From contig DOTD01000036.1 of assembly GCA_003513005.1 (NCBI GenBank), forward strand, positions 1 to 64,000: DNA of 64,000 nucleotides, read 5' to 3'. Under the pieces are notes generated by a model, which made no database searches, was not told the DNA's origin, and saw only the letters and a list, made by a program, of their open reading frames with translations. Numbering within the stretch: the stretch's first letter is position 1; every line of letters begins with the position of its first letter. The position numbers and the translations under genes were made by a program. The DNA is from Desulfotomaculum sp. (GTDB taxonomy: Bacteria > Bacillota > Desulfotomaculia > Desulfotomaculales > Nap2-2B). This document shows positions 16,312 through 25,000 of this stretch, one piece after another.

Positions 16312-18360
16312 TTAGTGGAGCAGTTTAGCAATCAGCTCAGCCGGGTCCATAACCTTTATGGGATCAGCATCCGGATCGCTCATAACCTTTACTCCATCCT
16401 CCAACATTGTAATACAGAACGGACAGTTGGCGCTGATTAACTGCGGATTCTTGGACAGAGCCTGTTCAGTCCTCATATTGTTAATCCTATCGCCAAGATG
16501 TTCCTCCATCCACATCCGCCCGCCGCCTGCGCCGCAGCAGAAGCTTGTCGAACGGTTCCTATCCATCTCAACCAACTGCACACCGGGAACCATCTGCAGG
16601 ACTGCCCGGGGCGCCACGTATTCTTGCTGATAGCGGCCAAGATAACAGGAATCGTGGTAAACTACCCTCTGGCTTTCCCCACCGCTCTTGTTAAGCGACA
16701 GTTTGCCTTCACTGACTAGCTGGTTGATCAATTGGGTATGGTGAATAACTTCATATTTTCCGCCAAAGGCCGGGTACTCGTTCTTAAGAGTATTCAGACA
16801 ATGGGGACAGGCGGTAATAATCTTCGTCACACCGTAACCATTCAAGGTTTCCACGTTTTCCATAACCAGGGACTGATACAGGTACTCGTTGCCTGCTCTC
16901 CGGATAAAATCACCGCAGCATTTTTCTTCGGCGCCCAGTATGGCAAAGTTGATTCCGGCAGCCTTAAGAATTTCAACCACTGCTGTGGCGACTTTTTTAG
17001 CCCGGTCATCAAAAGAACCGGCACAGCCTACCCAGTACAAGTATTCCACATTGCTGTCATCGCTCATCAATTTAACATCAAGATCCTTTGCCCACTCGCC
17101 GCGGTTTGCCCAGCCAACCCCCCATGGATTGGAATTTTTCTCAACATTCCTGAAGGCCAACTGCAGTTCGGGCGCAATGCTGCTTTCCATCATAACAAGG
17201 TACCTGCGCATATCGACCATCTTAGCAACATGCTCATTGGAAACCGGGCATTGTTCCTGACAGGAGAAGCAGGTCGTGCAGGCCCATATCTCATCCTCAG
17301 TAACCACGTCTCCGATTAAGGATTTTTCTAATACCTCAGCTGCCTGCTTATCTACTGCGATAACTTTTTCAACCTGATCCGCAGCCTCCTCGCCCGTATT
17401 AAATAATCCCTTCTTTAACATTAAAGTGCCTTTTTCAAGCATGTGTTCTTTTAACTGCCGGCTGAGCAGTTTCTTTGGATTCAACGGTTTTTTGGAAAGG
17501 TTCGCAGGGCAGTTATCCATACAACGCCCGCACTCACCGCAGGAAAGGCTGTCTAAAAGCTGTTTCCATGTAAACTGTTCAATTCTTCCGACACCAAATT
17601 CTGTTGCTTCTTCATCTTCAAGATTCATCCCTCTGATTTGGGCTCCGCGGGGTTCCAAAGAGGCAAAAAAGGCGTTAAGCGGCGCAAATAATAAATGCAT
17701 ATGCTTGGAATTGGGAATGTAAACAAGAAAGCCAAACAAAATCAACATATGAACCCACCAGAAGAAAACACTGACCTTTTCTAACACTTCTTTGCTGTAA
17801 CCCGACAGCCATGCAGCAATAACGCTATACGCCGGGGCAAAAGCTGCGGCCGGATTCGGCTCTATGGCCAGCCTGGCTGCGGTGGCGAACCATTCGGTAA
17901 TCACAACGCCAAAGATTAAGATTACAATTATAGCTGCTTCCGAAGTACGGTAAAGGTAATCAGGTTTTAATACCCATCTTCTGTAAACCGCTACAAGCAG
18001 GACGATCACAACGATAAGCGCTATTAAATTCTGAAGCGTAATAAAGATAGGGTTTGTGCTGAAGAAAAGCACTTTTATACCGAACAATCCCTCGAAGAGC
18101 AGTGGTATCTCTCCAAGGCAGATAAAAATAAAACCCCAGAAAATAAAGAAATGCACAATTCCTATATTTTTAGCTAATAACCTTCGTTGTGCAAAAACGT
18201 TCATTATAAAATTACCGAACCGCTGGCCGGGGCTGTCCAACCTGTTTTCCTTTTCGCCTAAAGTTACCACTCCCACACGCCAGCTGAGAGCATAAAGAAA
18301 GGCTAACACCGAAACTATGACAAGCAAGAGAAAAGCTGCAATCGCTTCTGGCTGCTGCAA
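16312..18360 (-). CDS. EMO/HdrD-like membrane Fe-S oxidoreductase
   Basis: A 682-residue membrane protein. The N-terminal ~230 residues hold five to six membrane segments resembling the cytochrome b subunit NarI. Then come two 4Fe-4S sites (SCGECGRCMDNCP and ACTTCFSCQEQCP) and two CCG domains, each with the CCG and CPxC-type cysteines of HdrD/GlpC. This architecture matches the ETF:(methyl)menaquinone oxidoreductase (EMO, DUF224) that links acyl-CoA dehydrogenases to quinone in syntrophs. No etfAB is adjacent, so its partner is unknown. It starts at TTG behind AGGAGG. Confidence 0.88.
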   Translation of the reverse strand: MQQPEAIAAFLLLVIVSVLAFLYALSWRVGVVTLGEKENRLDSPGQRFGNFIMNVFAQRRLLAKNIGIVHFFIFWGFIFICLGEIPLLFEGLFGIKVLFFSTNPIFITLQNLIALIVVIVLLVAVYRRWVLKPDYLYRTSEAAIIVILIFGVVITEWFATAARLAIEPNPAAAFAPAYSVIAAWLSGYSKEVLEKVSVFFWWVHMLILFGFLVYIPNSKHMHLLFAPLNAFFASLEPRGAQIRGMNLEDEEATEFGVGRIEQFTWKQLLDSLSCGECGRCMDNCPANLSKKPLNPKKLLSRQLKEHMLEKGTLMLKKGLFNTGEEAADQVEKVIAVDKQAAEVLEKSLIGDVVTEDEIWACTTCFSCQEQCPVSNEHVAKMVDMRRYLVMMESSIAPELQLAFRNVEKNSNPWGVGWANRGEWAKDLDVKLMSDDSNVEYLYWVGCAGSFDDRAKKVATAVVEILKAAGINFAILGAEEKCCGDFIRRAGNEYLYQSLVMENVETLNGYGVTKIITACPHCLNTLKNEYPAFGGKYEVIHHTQLINQLVSEGKLSLNKSGGESQRVVYHDSCYLGRYQQEYVAPRAVLQMVPGVQLVEMDRNRSTSFCCGAGGGRMWMEEHLGDRINNMRTEQALSKNPQLISANCPFCITMLEDGVKVMSDPDADPIKVMDPAELIAKLLH

Positions 18361-18562
18361 AACAGAAACCTCCTTTTTTTGTAAATATAAAATTATTTTA
18401 CGCCTGTCCTATCTATAATTTAAAAAATAAACTTAAGTTGGTTAAAAATGAGGTTTACGATTTCCAATAAACACCTTCCGGTGTAATTTGTTTTATCATA
18501 AATACGTATAAAACTAAAGCGGTTGGCAAAACATACACAGACAACAATAACCACTCAGAAGA

Positions 18563-18949
18563 TTAATCAGTTAGCTTTTCTAAAAATCTCGCCCTGGAAA
18601 CCACGTAACGTTCATGAGTTCCTGAACCAATCATTTTACTCTCATCACAGGCAGTTACCTTAAAAACCAGTTTTCTGCCGTTTACTTCGGTTAGTTCAGC
18701 CTGCGCTTCAACTTTTACACCAACAGGCGTCGCCGAAAGATGCCGAACATTTACATAGATCCCGACAGTCGTCAGATCACCTCCCAAAAAAGGCTCTACG
18801 GAAGAAAACGCTGCATTTTCCATAAGAGCAATCATGGCCGGCGTCGCAAACACCTCAATACTTCCACTGCCGTAAACGGGGGCAGTGTCTTTCTTTTCTA
18901 AAACCTTTTCAGCTTTCCCTAGAATACCAGGCTTTAACAATGCCTCCAC
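18563..18949 (-). CDS. Hot-dog thioesterase (FlK-like)
   Basis: A 128-residue single-domain hot-dog protein resembling the fluoroacetyl-CoA thioesterase FlK family, which hydrolyses short acyl-CoA esters. Conserved parts include a segment around TPAMIALMENAAF and a C-terminal core around GRKLVFKVTA. It precedes the EMO-like gene on the same strand by about 200 bp, suggesting a link with acyl-CoA metabolism. GTG 18949 is used; TTG 18940 is an alternative because AGGTGGAGG overlaps the start. Confidence 0.8.
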   Translation of the reverse strand: MEALLKPGILGKAEKVLEKKDTAPVYGSGSIEVFATPAMIALMENAAFSSVEPFLGGDLTTVGIYVNVRHLSATPVGVKVEAQAELTEVNGRKLVFKVTACDESKMIGSGTHERYVVSRARFLEKLTD

Positions 18950-19331
18950 CTGTTGACCATACCCTTAAGGACATACCAATATTATTGCTCTGGAACCATG
19001 ATCAGGCAAATAGTTATACTATGCCTCTCAACCTTACAAAATAAGCAGCTCTTCCTTAAAATATCATTCCCGACGGCTAAAACCTACATTAATTCATGTT
19101 AAATAATACTTCCCATGAGTTTTCATGTCAAGCCTAATTTACCTTTAAGGAAGATTTACGTCAAGAAAAACCTTGACATCCTTTCACTGCTTTAATAAAA
19201 TTTCATCAGGTAAAATTTTTAAATAAGCTAGCTGAATATTTTTTGGGGGTGATTTGAAAAGGCGGTTTTTATAAGATAGAAGGTATACTTTTAAGAACTT
19301 TAACCAAATTTCGAGAAGGGAGTCCAGGATA
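18950..19331. other. Intergenic region between thioesterase and acsA
   Basis: About 380 bp without a gene. It holds the acsA promoter (listed separately), a 120-nt acsA leader containing the run TTTTTTGGGGGTGA, and presumably the divergent thioesterase promoter, for which only a weak TATAAC-like box on the minus strand near 19011 was seen. Confidence 0.6.
19173..19201 (+). promoter_or_regulatory. Near-consensus sigma-A promoter of acsA
   Basis: TTGACA (19173-19178), 17-bp spacer, TAAAAT (19196-19201). It predicts a start near 19208 and a leader of about 120 nt. Confidence 0.8.
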
Positions 19332-21302
19332 ATGGCCGAAGCGAAAGCAATTACCTCCATGATGGCAGAGACAAGAGTTTTTCCTCCTGCTAAAGAAGTT
19401 ACTGAAAAGGCCTATATTAAGAGTATGGAAGAATATAAGGCCATGCATAAAAAGTCTATTGAGGACCCGGATGCATTCTGGGGTGAACTGGCAGAACAGC
19501 TTGATTGGTTTAAAAAATGGGATAAGGTTATGGTGGAAGACTTCGCCAATGCGAAGCACGAGTGGTTTGCCGGAGGCAAAATAAACGTATCCTACAACTG
19601 CTTGGACCGCCACCTGACAACCTGGCGTAAAAATAAGGCCGCGATTATTTGGGAAGGGGAGCCCGAAGGGGAAAGTAAAGTTTATACATACCAGCAGCTT
19701 CATTACGATGTATGCAAATTTGCCAATGTTTTAAAGAACCTGGGCGTCGTGAAAGGTGACCGGGTTTCTATTTACCTGCCCATGATTCCCGAACTTCCCA
19801 TTGCCATGCTTGCCTGCGCCCGTATCGGGGCCATCCATTCAGTAATTTTCGGCGGTTTCAGCGCCGATGCTTTAACAAACCGTGTGCAGGACTGCGGTTC
19901 AAAAATACTCGTTTGTGTAGACGGTTACTACCGCAGCGGCAAAGTCGTCAACAGCAAGAACACTGCCGATGACGCTCTTGCACAGTGCCCAACTGTAGAA
20001 AAATCAATTGTAGTCAAGAGAATCGGCCTTGATGTAGCCATGAAAGAAGGCCGTGATGTATGGTTCAACGACCTGATGGCTGACGATAATCTGTCCTCTG
20101 TTTGCGAACCCGAAGTACTGGATGCGGAAGATCCCCTGTTCATCCTTTATACAAGCGGAAGCACGGGCAAACCCAAGGGTGTCCTGCACACCGGCGCCGG
20201 TTACCTCCTATACACTTACCAGACACTGAAGTGGGTTTTTGATATAAAAGAAGAAGACACCTGGTGGTGCACCGCCGATATCGGCTGGGTAACAGGACAC
20301 AGCTACATTGTTTACGGTCCGCTGGCTCTTGGAACTACCAGCATAATGTACGAAGGAGTTCCTACTTTCCCGAATCCCGACCGGTTCTGGAAGATATGCG
20401 AGAAATTTAAGGTCAATCAATTCTATACCGCTCCTACCGCACTTCGTGCTCTGATGCGTGAGGGCGACGAATGGGCCTTAAAGAGAGATCTTTCCTCAAT
20501 TAAAATCCTGGGTACAGTGGGCGAGCCAATCAACCCCGAAGCCTGGATGTGGTACCATACTATCATCGGAAAAGAAAAGTGCCCCATTATAGATACATGG
20601 TGGCAAACAGAGACAGGCGGCTTCCTGATCCAGCCATTCCCTGGCGCCACTCCGCTTAAACCCGGCGCAGCCTCGCTGCCTTTCTTCGGAGTTGACCCGG
20701 TAATCGTAAGGGAAGACGGAACAGAAGTAGGCGTAAACGAGGGCGGCTGGCTCTGCATCAGAAGACCTTGGCCCGGCCTGATGCGCACCGTTTTCGGAGA
20801 TCCCGAAAGATTTAAGAACACCTATTTCATTCAGTTCCCCGGCATGTACACAACCGGTGACGGCGCACGCCGCGACGAAGACGGGTATTACTGGCTGATG
20901 GGACGTATTGACGATGTCATCAACGTTTCCGGTCACCGTATCGGCACTGCTGAAGTGGAAAGCGCCCTCGTGGCCCACGAAAAAGTAGCCGAGGCCGCCG
21001 TGGTTGGAATGCCCCACGACCTCAAAGGACAGGGCATCTACGCTTTCGTAACTTTAAAAGTCGGCGTAGAAAAGACAGATGCGCTTAAGAAAGAACTCAC
21101 CGCCCACGTCCGTAAGGAAATCGGACCGATTGCCACACCTGATAAAATCCAGTGGGCTGACTTCCTGCCCAAAACAAGAAGCGGCAAAATTATGCGCCGT
21201 ATTCTTGTGAAGATCGCCGCCGGTGACGTAAGCAGCCTGGGCGATACCTCAACACTTGCAGATCCGGCTGTTGTTGAAGGTCTCGTCAAGGATAGAGTCT
21301 AA
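19332..21302 (+). CDS. acsA: Acetyl-CoA synthetase (AMP-forming)
   Basis: A 656-residue ANL-family ligase making acetyl-CoA from acetate, ATP and CoA. Seen are the phosphate loop YTSGSTGKPKG, DTWWQTETGG, the hinge region with YTTGDGARRDEDGYYWLMGR and the C-terminal PKTRSGKIMRR, whose lysine is the catalytic residue regulated by acetylation in the family. Length is typical. GAGAAGGGAG lies nine bases before the ATG. In an acetate-producing or syntrophic anaerobe it may act in either direction, close to equilibrium. Confidence 0.96.
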   Translation: MAEAKAITSMMAETRVFPPAKEVTEKAYIKSMEEYKAMHKKSIEDPDAFWGELAEQLDWFKKWDKVMVEDFANAKHEWFAGGKINVSYNCLDRHLTTWRKNKAAIIWEGEPEGESKVYTYQQLHYDVCKFANVLKNLGVVKGDRVSIYLPMIPELPIAMLACARIGAIHSVIFGGFSADALTNRVQDCGSKILVCVDGYYRSGKVVNSKNTADDALAQCPTVEKSIVVKRIGLDVAMKEGRDVWFNDLMADDNLSSVCEPEVLDAEDPLFILYTSGSTGKPKGVLHTGAGYLLYTYQTLKWVFDIKEEDTWWCTADIGWVTGHSYIVYGPLALGTTSIMYEGVPTFPNPDRFWKICEKFKVNQFYTAPTALRALMREGDEWALKRDLSSIKILGTVGEPINPEAWMWYHTIIGKEKCPIIDTWWQTETGGFLIQPFPGATPLKPGAASLPFFGVDPVIVREDGTEVGVNEGGWLCIRRPWPGLMRTVFGDPERFKNTYFIQFPGMYTTGDGARRDEDGYYWLMGRIDDVINVSGHRIGTAEVESALVAHEKVAEAAVVGMPHDLKGQGIYAFVTLKVGVEKTDALKKELTAHVRKEIGPIATPDKIQWADFLPKTRSGKIMRRILVKIAAGDVSSLGDTSTLADPAVVEGLVKDRV

Positions 21303-21315
21303 GACTAAGATAAAA

Positions 21316-21355
21316 AAGGGGCCTCATTTCAATTGATAATGAGGCCTCTTTTTTT
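21316..21355 (+). terminator. Intrinsic terminator of acsA
   Basis: AAGGGGCCTCATT (21316-21328) pairs with AATGAGGCCTCTT (21338-21350), one G-U pair, followed by T5. Confidence 0.92.
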
Positions 21356-21367
21356 GCAAAAAATTTC

Positions 21368-21396
21368 TTGACATGTACAGACCTCCTAAATAGAAT
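21368..21396 (+). promoter_or_regulatory. Near-consensus sigma-A promoter of the CA-like/OFA operon
   Basis: TTGACA (21368-21373), 17-bp spacer, TAGAAT (21391-21396), directly after the acsA terminator. The leader before the ATG at 21501 is about 100 nt. Confidence 0.78.
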
Positions 21397-21500
21397 TTTA
21401 ACAAAGATAAAAATATTGAATTTTTTGCATTCTAAGGAAAAATAACCAGCGCTTTTAATAAAAGTTGTCATCAAAGAATAAGATTATGACGGAGGTTGAA

Positions 21501-21878
21501 ATGGCTAAGGGAAATTTCGGCACTGCGATAAACTGTATGGACGGCCGCACACAACTGCCTGTAAACGACTATTTAAGAAAAGAATATGGCCTTGACTTCA
21601 TCGACACGGTTACGGAACCAGGTCCGGTGAAAATGCTTGCAGAAAACACGGCCGGGGTAGAATCCATAAAACAAAGGGTAAATATATCTATCCAGGCTCA
21701 CGGCTCCAAGCTGATCGCGATAGTTGCGCACTATGACTGCGCCGGAAACCCGGTTCCAAAAGAAACCCAGTACGAGCAGTTTAAGCTGGCTCTAAAAACC
21801 CTTTCCGGGTGGAATTATCCTGTTCAAGTAATCGGCTTGTGGGTAAATGAGAACTGGGAGGTGGAGCCTATTAAATAA
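21501..21878 (+). CDS. Small beta-carbonic-anhydrase-like protein
   Basis: A 125-residue protein with CMDGR (the CxDxR zinc/catalytic dyad pattern) and HYDCAGNP (HxxC), the zinc ligands of beta-carbonic anhydrases. It is much shorter than the usual ~200 aa and fits the putative carbonic anhydrase family Pro_CA_2. ATG 21501 follows GGAGG by five bases; an upstream in-frame start has no such site. Sitting between acsA and an OFA carrier, it may balance CO2 and bicarbonate, but activity is not proven. Confidence 0.75.
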   Translation: MAKGNFGTAINCMDGRTQLPVNDYLRKEYGLDFIDTVTEPGPVKMLAENTAGVESIKQRVNISIQAHGSKLIAIVAHYDCAGNPVPKETQYEQFKLALKTLSGWNYPVQVIGLWVNENWEVEPIK

Positions 21879-21942
21879 AACTTTAACGGACTCCTATTAT
21901 TAATTATTTATAAGAAAACAAATTAACAAGGAGGCGCAAGTA

Positions 21943-23184
21943 TTGGCTGACGACGTAAAAGTTTTTGGTATGAAAGCAGAAGCTGGCCGTTGGATTTACG
22001 TAATTCTAGGTCTAATTATTAATATTTGCCTGGGTGCTGTTTACTCCTGGAGCGTATTCAGGAAACCTTTGGAGAAACTTTTCAGCGTAGGCGCTACAGA
22101 AAGCCTGTTGCCGTTTATTCTATTCCTTGCCTTTTTTGCTGTTCTTATGCCCCTCATTGGCCCATTACTGGACAAATTCGGTCCAAAAATCTTTACAATT
22201 CTGGGCGGCGTTATCGTAGGAATAGGCTGGATTCTGGGCGGCAAGGCCACCAGTATGTCTCAGCTGGCCATCTATTACGGCGTTATAGGCGGAATTGGAG
22301 TAGGAATTGCTTACAACTGCCCCATTGGTGTGGCGGGAAGGTGGTTCCCTGACAAGCGGGGTCTGGCCGTAGGTCTGACTGTTTTAGGATTCGGTCTCTC
22401 AGCGTTTATTACCGCTCCTCTGGCCCGCGCAATAATTGCCTCATCTGGTCCGTTAGCAGCGTTATCCCAATTGGGAATTGCCTTTTTAATTATCATCGCC
22501 GTTCTCGCTCTTCCCTTGAAGTTCCCGCCAGCCGGCTGGAAACCCGCAGGTTGGAACCCACCGGCGGCGGCAGCCGGCGCAAAAGCAGACTTTACGGCTG
22601 GCCAAATGCTGTCCACAAGTAGTTTTTATGGCGTATGGCTTTGCTACATCATCGGCACTCTTGCCGGTCTGATGGCTATCGGTGTCGCAAGCTCTGTCGG
22701 CCAGGAAGTCTTTATGCTTGACGCTGCTACAGCAGCAATGTTCGTATCTATATTCGCTATCTTCAACGGCATCGGCCGGCCCATCTTCGGAGCCCTGGTG
22801 GATAAATTAAGCGCCCGCAATGCGGCTCTTTTGAGCTTCATAATTATCTTTATCGCCGCTATTCTGCTTGGAAAATTCTCCGGGTCTGGTTCCTCATCAT
22901 TATATGGAATCTGTTTCTCCTTGCTCTGGCTCTGCCTCGGGGGCTGGCTGGCCATCGGGCCTGCTGCTACCGGCGCTTATTTCGGCACCAAGTATTACGG
23001 ACCAAACTATGGAATAGTCTTCACAGCTTACGGTATCGGCGCCATCATCGGCAACCTGCTTGCCGGCAAACTGCGTGACCTCACAGGCAGCTACGTTTCG
23101 GTATTTTTCCCGTACGTTACGATTCTGGCTGTGGTTGGTTTTGTCATTGCCTTGCTGTTGATGCGTCCTCCCCGTAAGGCGTAG
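21943..23184 (+). CDS. OFA-family MFS transporter
   Basis: A 413-residue major facilitator with 12 predicted membrane segments, in the oxalate/formate antiporter (OFA) group by its N-terminal GAVYSWSVFRKPL and GRWFPDKRGLAVG segments. The central loop is proline- and alanine-rich (PPAGWKPAGWNPP). It starts at TTG behind AAGGAGG. Linkage to acsA suggests a small monocarboxylate such as acetate or formate as substrate, which is inference. Confidence 0.88.
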   Translation: MADDVKVFGMKAEAGRWIYVILGLIINICLGAVYSWSVFRKPLEKLFSVGATESLLPFILFLAFFAVLMPLIGPLLDKFGPKIFTILGGVIVGIGWILGGKATSMSQLAIYYGVIGGIGVGIAYNCPIGVAGRWFPDKRGLAVGLTVLGFGLSAFITAPLARAIIASSGPLAALSQLGIAFLIIIAVLALPLKFPPAGWKPAGWNPPAAAAGAKADFTAGQMLSTSSFYGVWLCYIIGTLAGLMAIGVASSVGQEVFMLDAATAAMFVSIFAIFNGIGRPIFGALVDKLSARNAALLSFIIIFIAAILLGKFSGSGSSSLYGICFSLLWLCLGGWLAIGPAATGAYFGTKYYGPNYGIVFTAYGIGAIIGNLLAGKLRDLTGSYVSVFFPYVTILAVVGFVIALLLMRPPRKA

Positions 23185-23210
23185 TACAAATATAAAACCC
23201 TAAAATTATA

Positions 23211-23242
23211 GGTCCCGCTGGTTTTATCCGGCGGGGCCTTAA
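23211..23242 (+). terminator. Probable terminator after the OFA transporter
   Basis: GGTCCCGCTGG can pair with CCGGCGGGGCC around a six-base loop. The following T tract (TTAATTCTTT) is weak, so termination efficiency is uncertain. Confidence 0.6.
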
Positions 23243-23373
23243 TTCTTTGCAAAAGTATTATGACCAAGTTGTTTACGTGAGTTATACTAAAGAAATATCA
23301 TTGCATAAAATAATAATACGCATGAAATGTCGGACTTTTGTCCCTCGTATAGTGTTAATCTTTAATCAATGAA

Positions 23374-23412
23374 TTTTAGGTTATCAGATAATTTTTATCT
23401 GACAACCTAAAA
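23374..23412. repeat. Long inverted repeat overlapping the cheD stop codon
   Basis: Arms at 23374-23391 and 23395-23412 match at 17 of 18 positions around a 3-base loop. The last codons and stop of cheD lie inside one arm. It ends the fla/che operon but lacks a following T run, so it is not a standard intrinsic terminator; it may protect the 3' end of the transcript. Confidence 0.7.
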
Positions 23413-23869
23413 GGCGGATAGTGACCTGTCCTGTAATCGTATCCAGAATCATTGTTCTTCCCTTATTGCCGCCGGTTTCCCTGGCTATTACTTTAATTCC
23501 GATGCGGTTTAAAATTTGGTCGCTTTTTTCAATATTGCGCTGCCCTATTTTGAAATGATCAACACCGTCAAACATCTGTGCGCCGCCAACCATTTTAGCT
23601 TCCAAATTATTTATTTTGACACCATAGCTGAGCATATCGCGGATCATCAAAGGAATTCCCGTGTCGGCAAACTTGCCTGTTTTTGAGGTTTGCTTTTCAA
23701 ATAATGTACTGTCGGGAAGCATAATGTGAATTAATCCTCCTGCACGGGTAACAGGATCGTATAGGCTGACTCCGACACAGGAACCGAGTCCTAATGTTAT
23801 CAAACGGTTTGGCTCTCTGGTTACTTTATATTCGGCAATACCTATAGGAATTTCTAAAGCAGCCATCAA
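23384..23869 (-). CDS. cheD: Chemoreceptor glutamine deamidase CheD
   Basis: CheD (161 aa) deamidates receptor glutamines and binds CheC. The catalytic Cys lies in LGSCVGV and the His in GGLIHIMLP, both present. It is the last gene of the operon and is separated from cheC by three genes, unlike Bacillus where cheC and cheD are adjacent. The start is a TTG with a rather long spacing from GGAGG. Confidence 0.95.
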   Translation of the reverse strand: MMAALEIPIGIAEYKVTREPNRLITLGLGSCVGVSLYDPVTRAGGLIHIMLPDSTLFEKQTSKTGKFADTGIPLMIRDMLSYGVKINNLEAKMVGGAQMFDGVDHFKIGQRNIEKSDQILNRIGIKVIARETGGNKGRTMILDTITGQVTIRLLGCQIKII

Positions 23870-23899
23870 ACATTTACAACCTCCGCTTTGTGTGGGAAT

Positions 23900-24985
23900 T
23901 TATCTGGCTAAATATTTTATTCTTTCTTCCGGACTGATTATATTGGTAATACGAACACCGAAGTTCTCGTCAACAACAACCACTTCCCCTTTAGCAACCA
24001 GGGTTTCATTAACGAGTACTTCAACCGGTTCGTCAACTAAAGATGCCAGTTCTACAATTGAACCAGGGGTGATGGACAGAACATCCTTAATAGGACGTTT
24101 GGCAGTTCCCAAAACAACTGTAACCTTTAAAGGAATATCCAGAATTAGATCCATTCTTTTTTTTATTCCGGCTTGTGTAGAGTTAGGAACTGATTTTTTC
24201 ATTTCTTCTGCTAAAATAAAAAGTTCTTCCTGCTGGCCTTCCTGTAAATCCTCTTCTACCTGTTCAGATAATTCTTCATTATGGATGTCTTCCTCGGTGT
24301 CTTCCTGGTTATATTTTTTATATAATATTGAGGCTTGCTTTTTTGCCGTATTTATTTCCATTACCTGCACAAATTTAGTATCTAATATATTCCCAATTAT
24401 TAAACGAAAATAGATTACCACCATTTTCCCCTGGCTACGGTTGAGTACTTCAGAAAAAGAGTTTTCTTCAAGAAATTCTGTCCGGGGCGGTGAAATGTTA
24501 ACGGCAAAACCGAATAGATCCGCCATCGAGGTAGCAGCCGTCCCAATCATTTGGTTCATTGCTTCGGCAGCGGCGCTTATTTCCATCTCGGACATCGGTT
24601 CATCTTCTGACAGGGTTCTTTTACCTTCTCCACCCATCATCAGGTCAGTCATAATAACAGCATCAGACTGTTTAAGAACCAGGACATTGAATCCGGATAA
24701 TCCTTCGATAAATTCAATATCAACGGCAAGGCAGGGCGTGACGAAAAAATTCCTCAGTTCTTCGGCACGACAGATTGTAATCCTCGGACTGGTTATGTTT
24801 ACTTTTTGGTTAAACAATTGCGACAGGGCCGTCGCGGCTGCCCCGAGGGAGATATTGCCTATCTCGCCTAATGCGTCTTTCTCCTGCTCCGTTAAATCTT
24901 CCGTCAAAGGATCCTCGTTTTGCCGGCTGTTTTGGTCCCCCAAAAGAGCGTCTATTTCATCCTGATTAAGGATACTGTTCGCCAA
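23900..24985 (-). CDS. fliY: Flagellar switch/CheY-P phosphatase FliY
   Basis: A 361-residue switch protein with an N-terminal EIDALL peptide, a CheC-like phosphatase domain with two active-site helices (EIGNISLGAAA and AEAMNQMIGTAA), an acidic linker (about 225-265) and a C-terminal SpoA/FliN domain. It forms the C-ring with FliM and dephosphorylates CheY-P. It begins at TTG behind GGAAGGTGG, 16 bp after fliM. Confidence 0.95.
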   Translation of the reverse strand: MANSILNQDEIDALLGDQNSRQNEDPLTEDLTEQEKDALGEIGNISLGAAATALSQLFNQKVNITSPRITICRAEELRNFFVTPCLAVDIEFIEGLSGFNVLVLKQSDAVIMTDLMMGGEGKRTLSEDEPMSEMEISAAAEAMNQMIGTAATSMADLFGFAVNISPPRTEFLEENSFSEVLNRSQGKMVVIYFRLIIGNILDTKFVQVMEINTAKKQASILYKKYNQEDTEEDIHNEELSEQVEEDLQEGQQEELFILAEEMKKSVPNSTQAGIKKRMDLILDIPLKVTVVLGTAKRPIKDVLSITPGSIVELASLVDEPVEVLVNETLVAKGEVVVVDENFGVRITNIISPEERIKYLAR

Positions 24986-25000
24986 TTATTATCCACCTTC

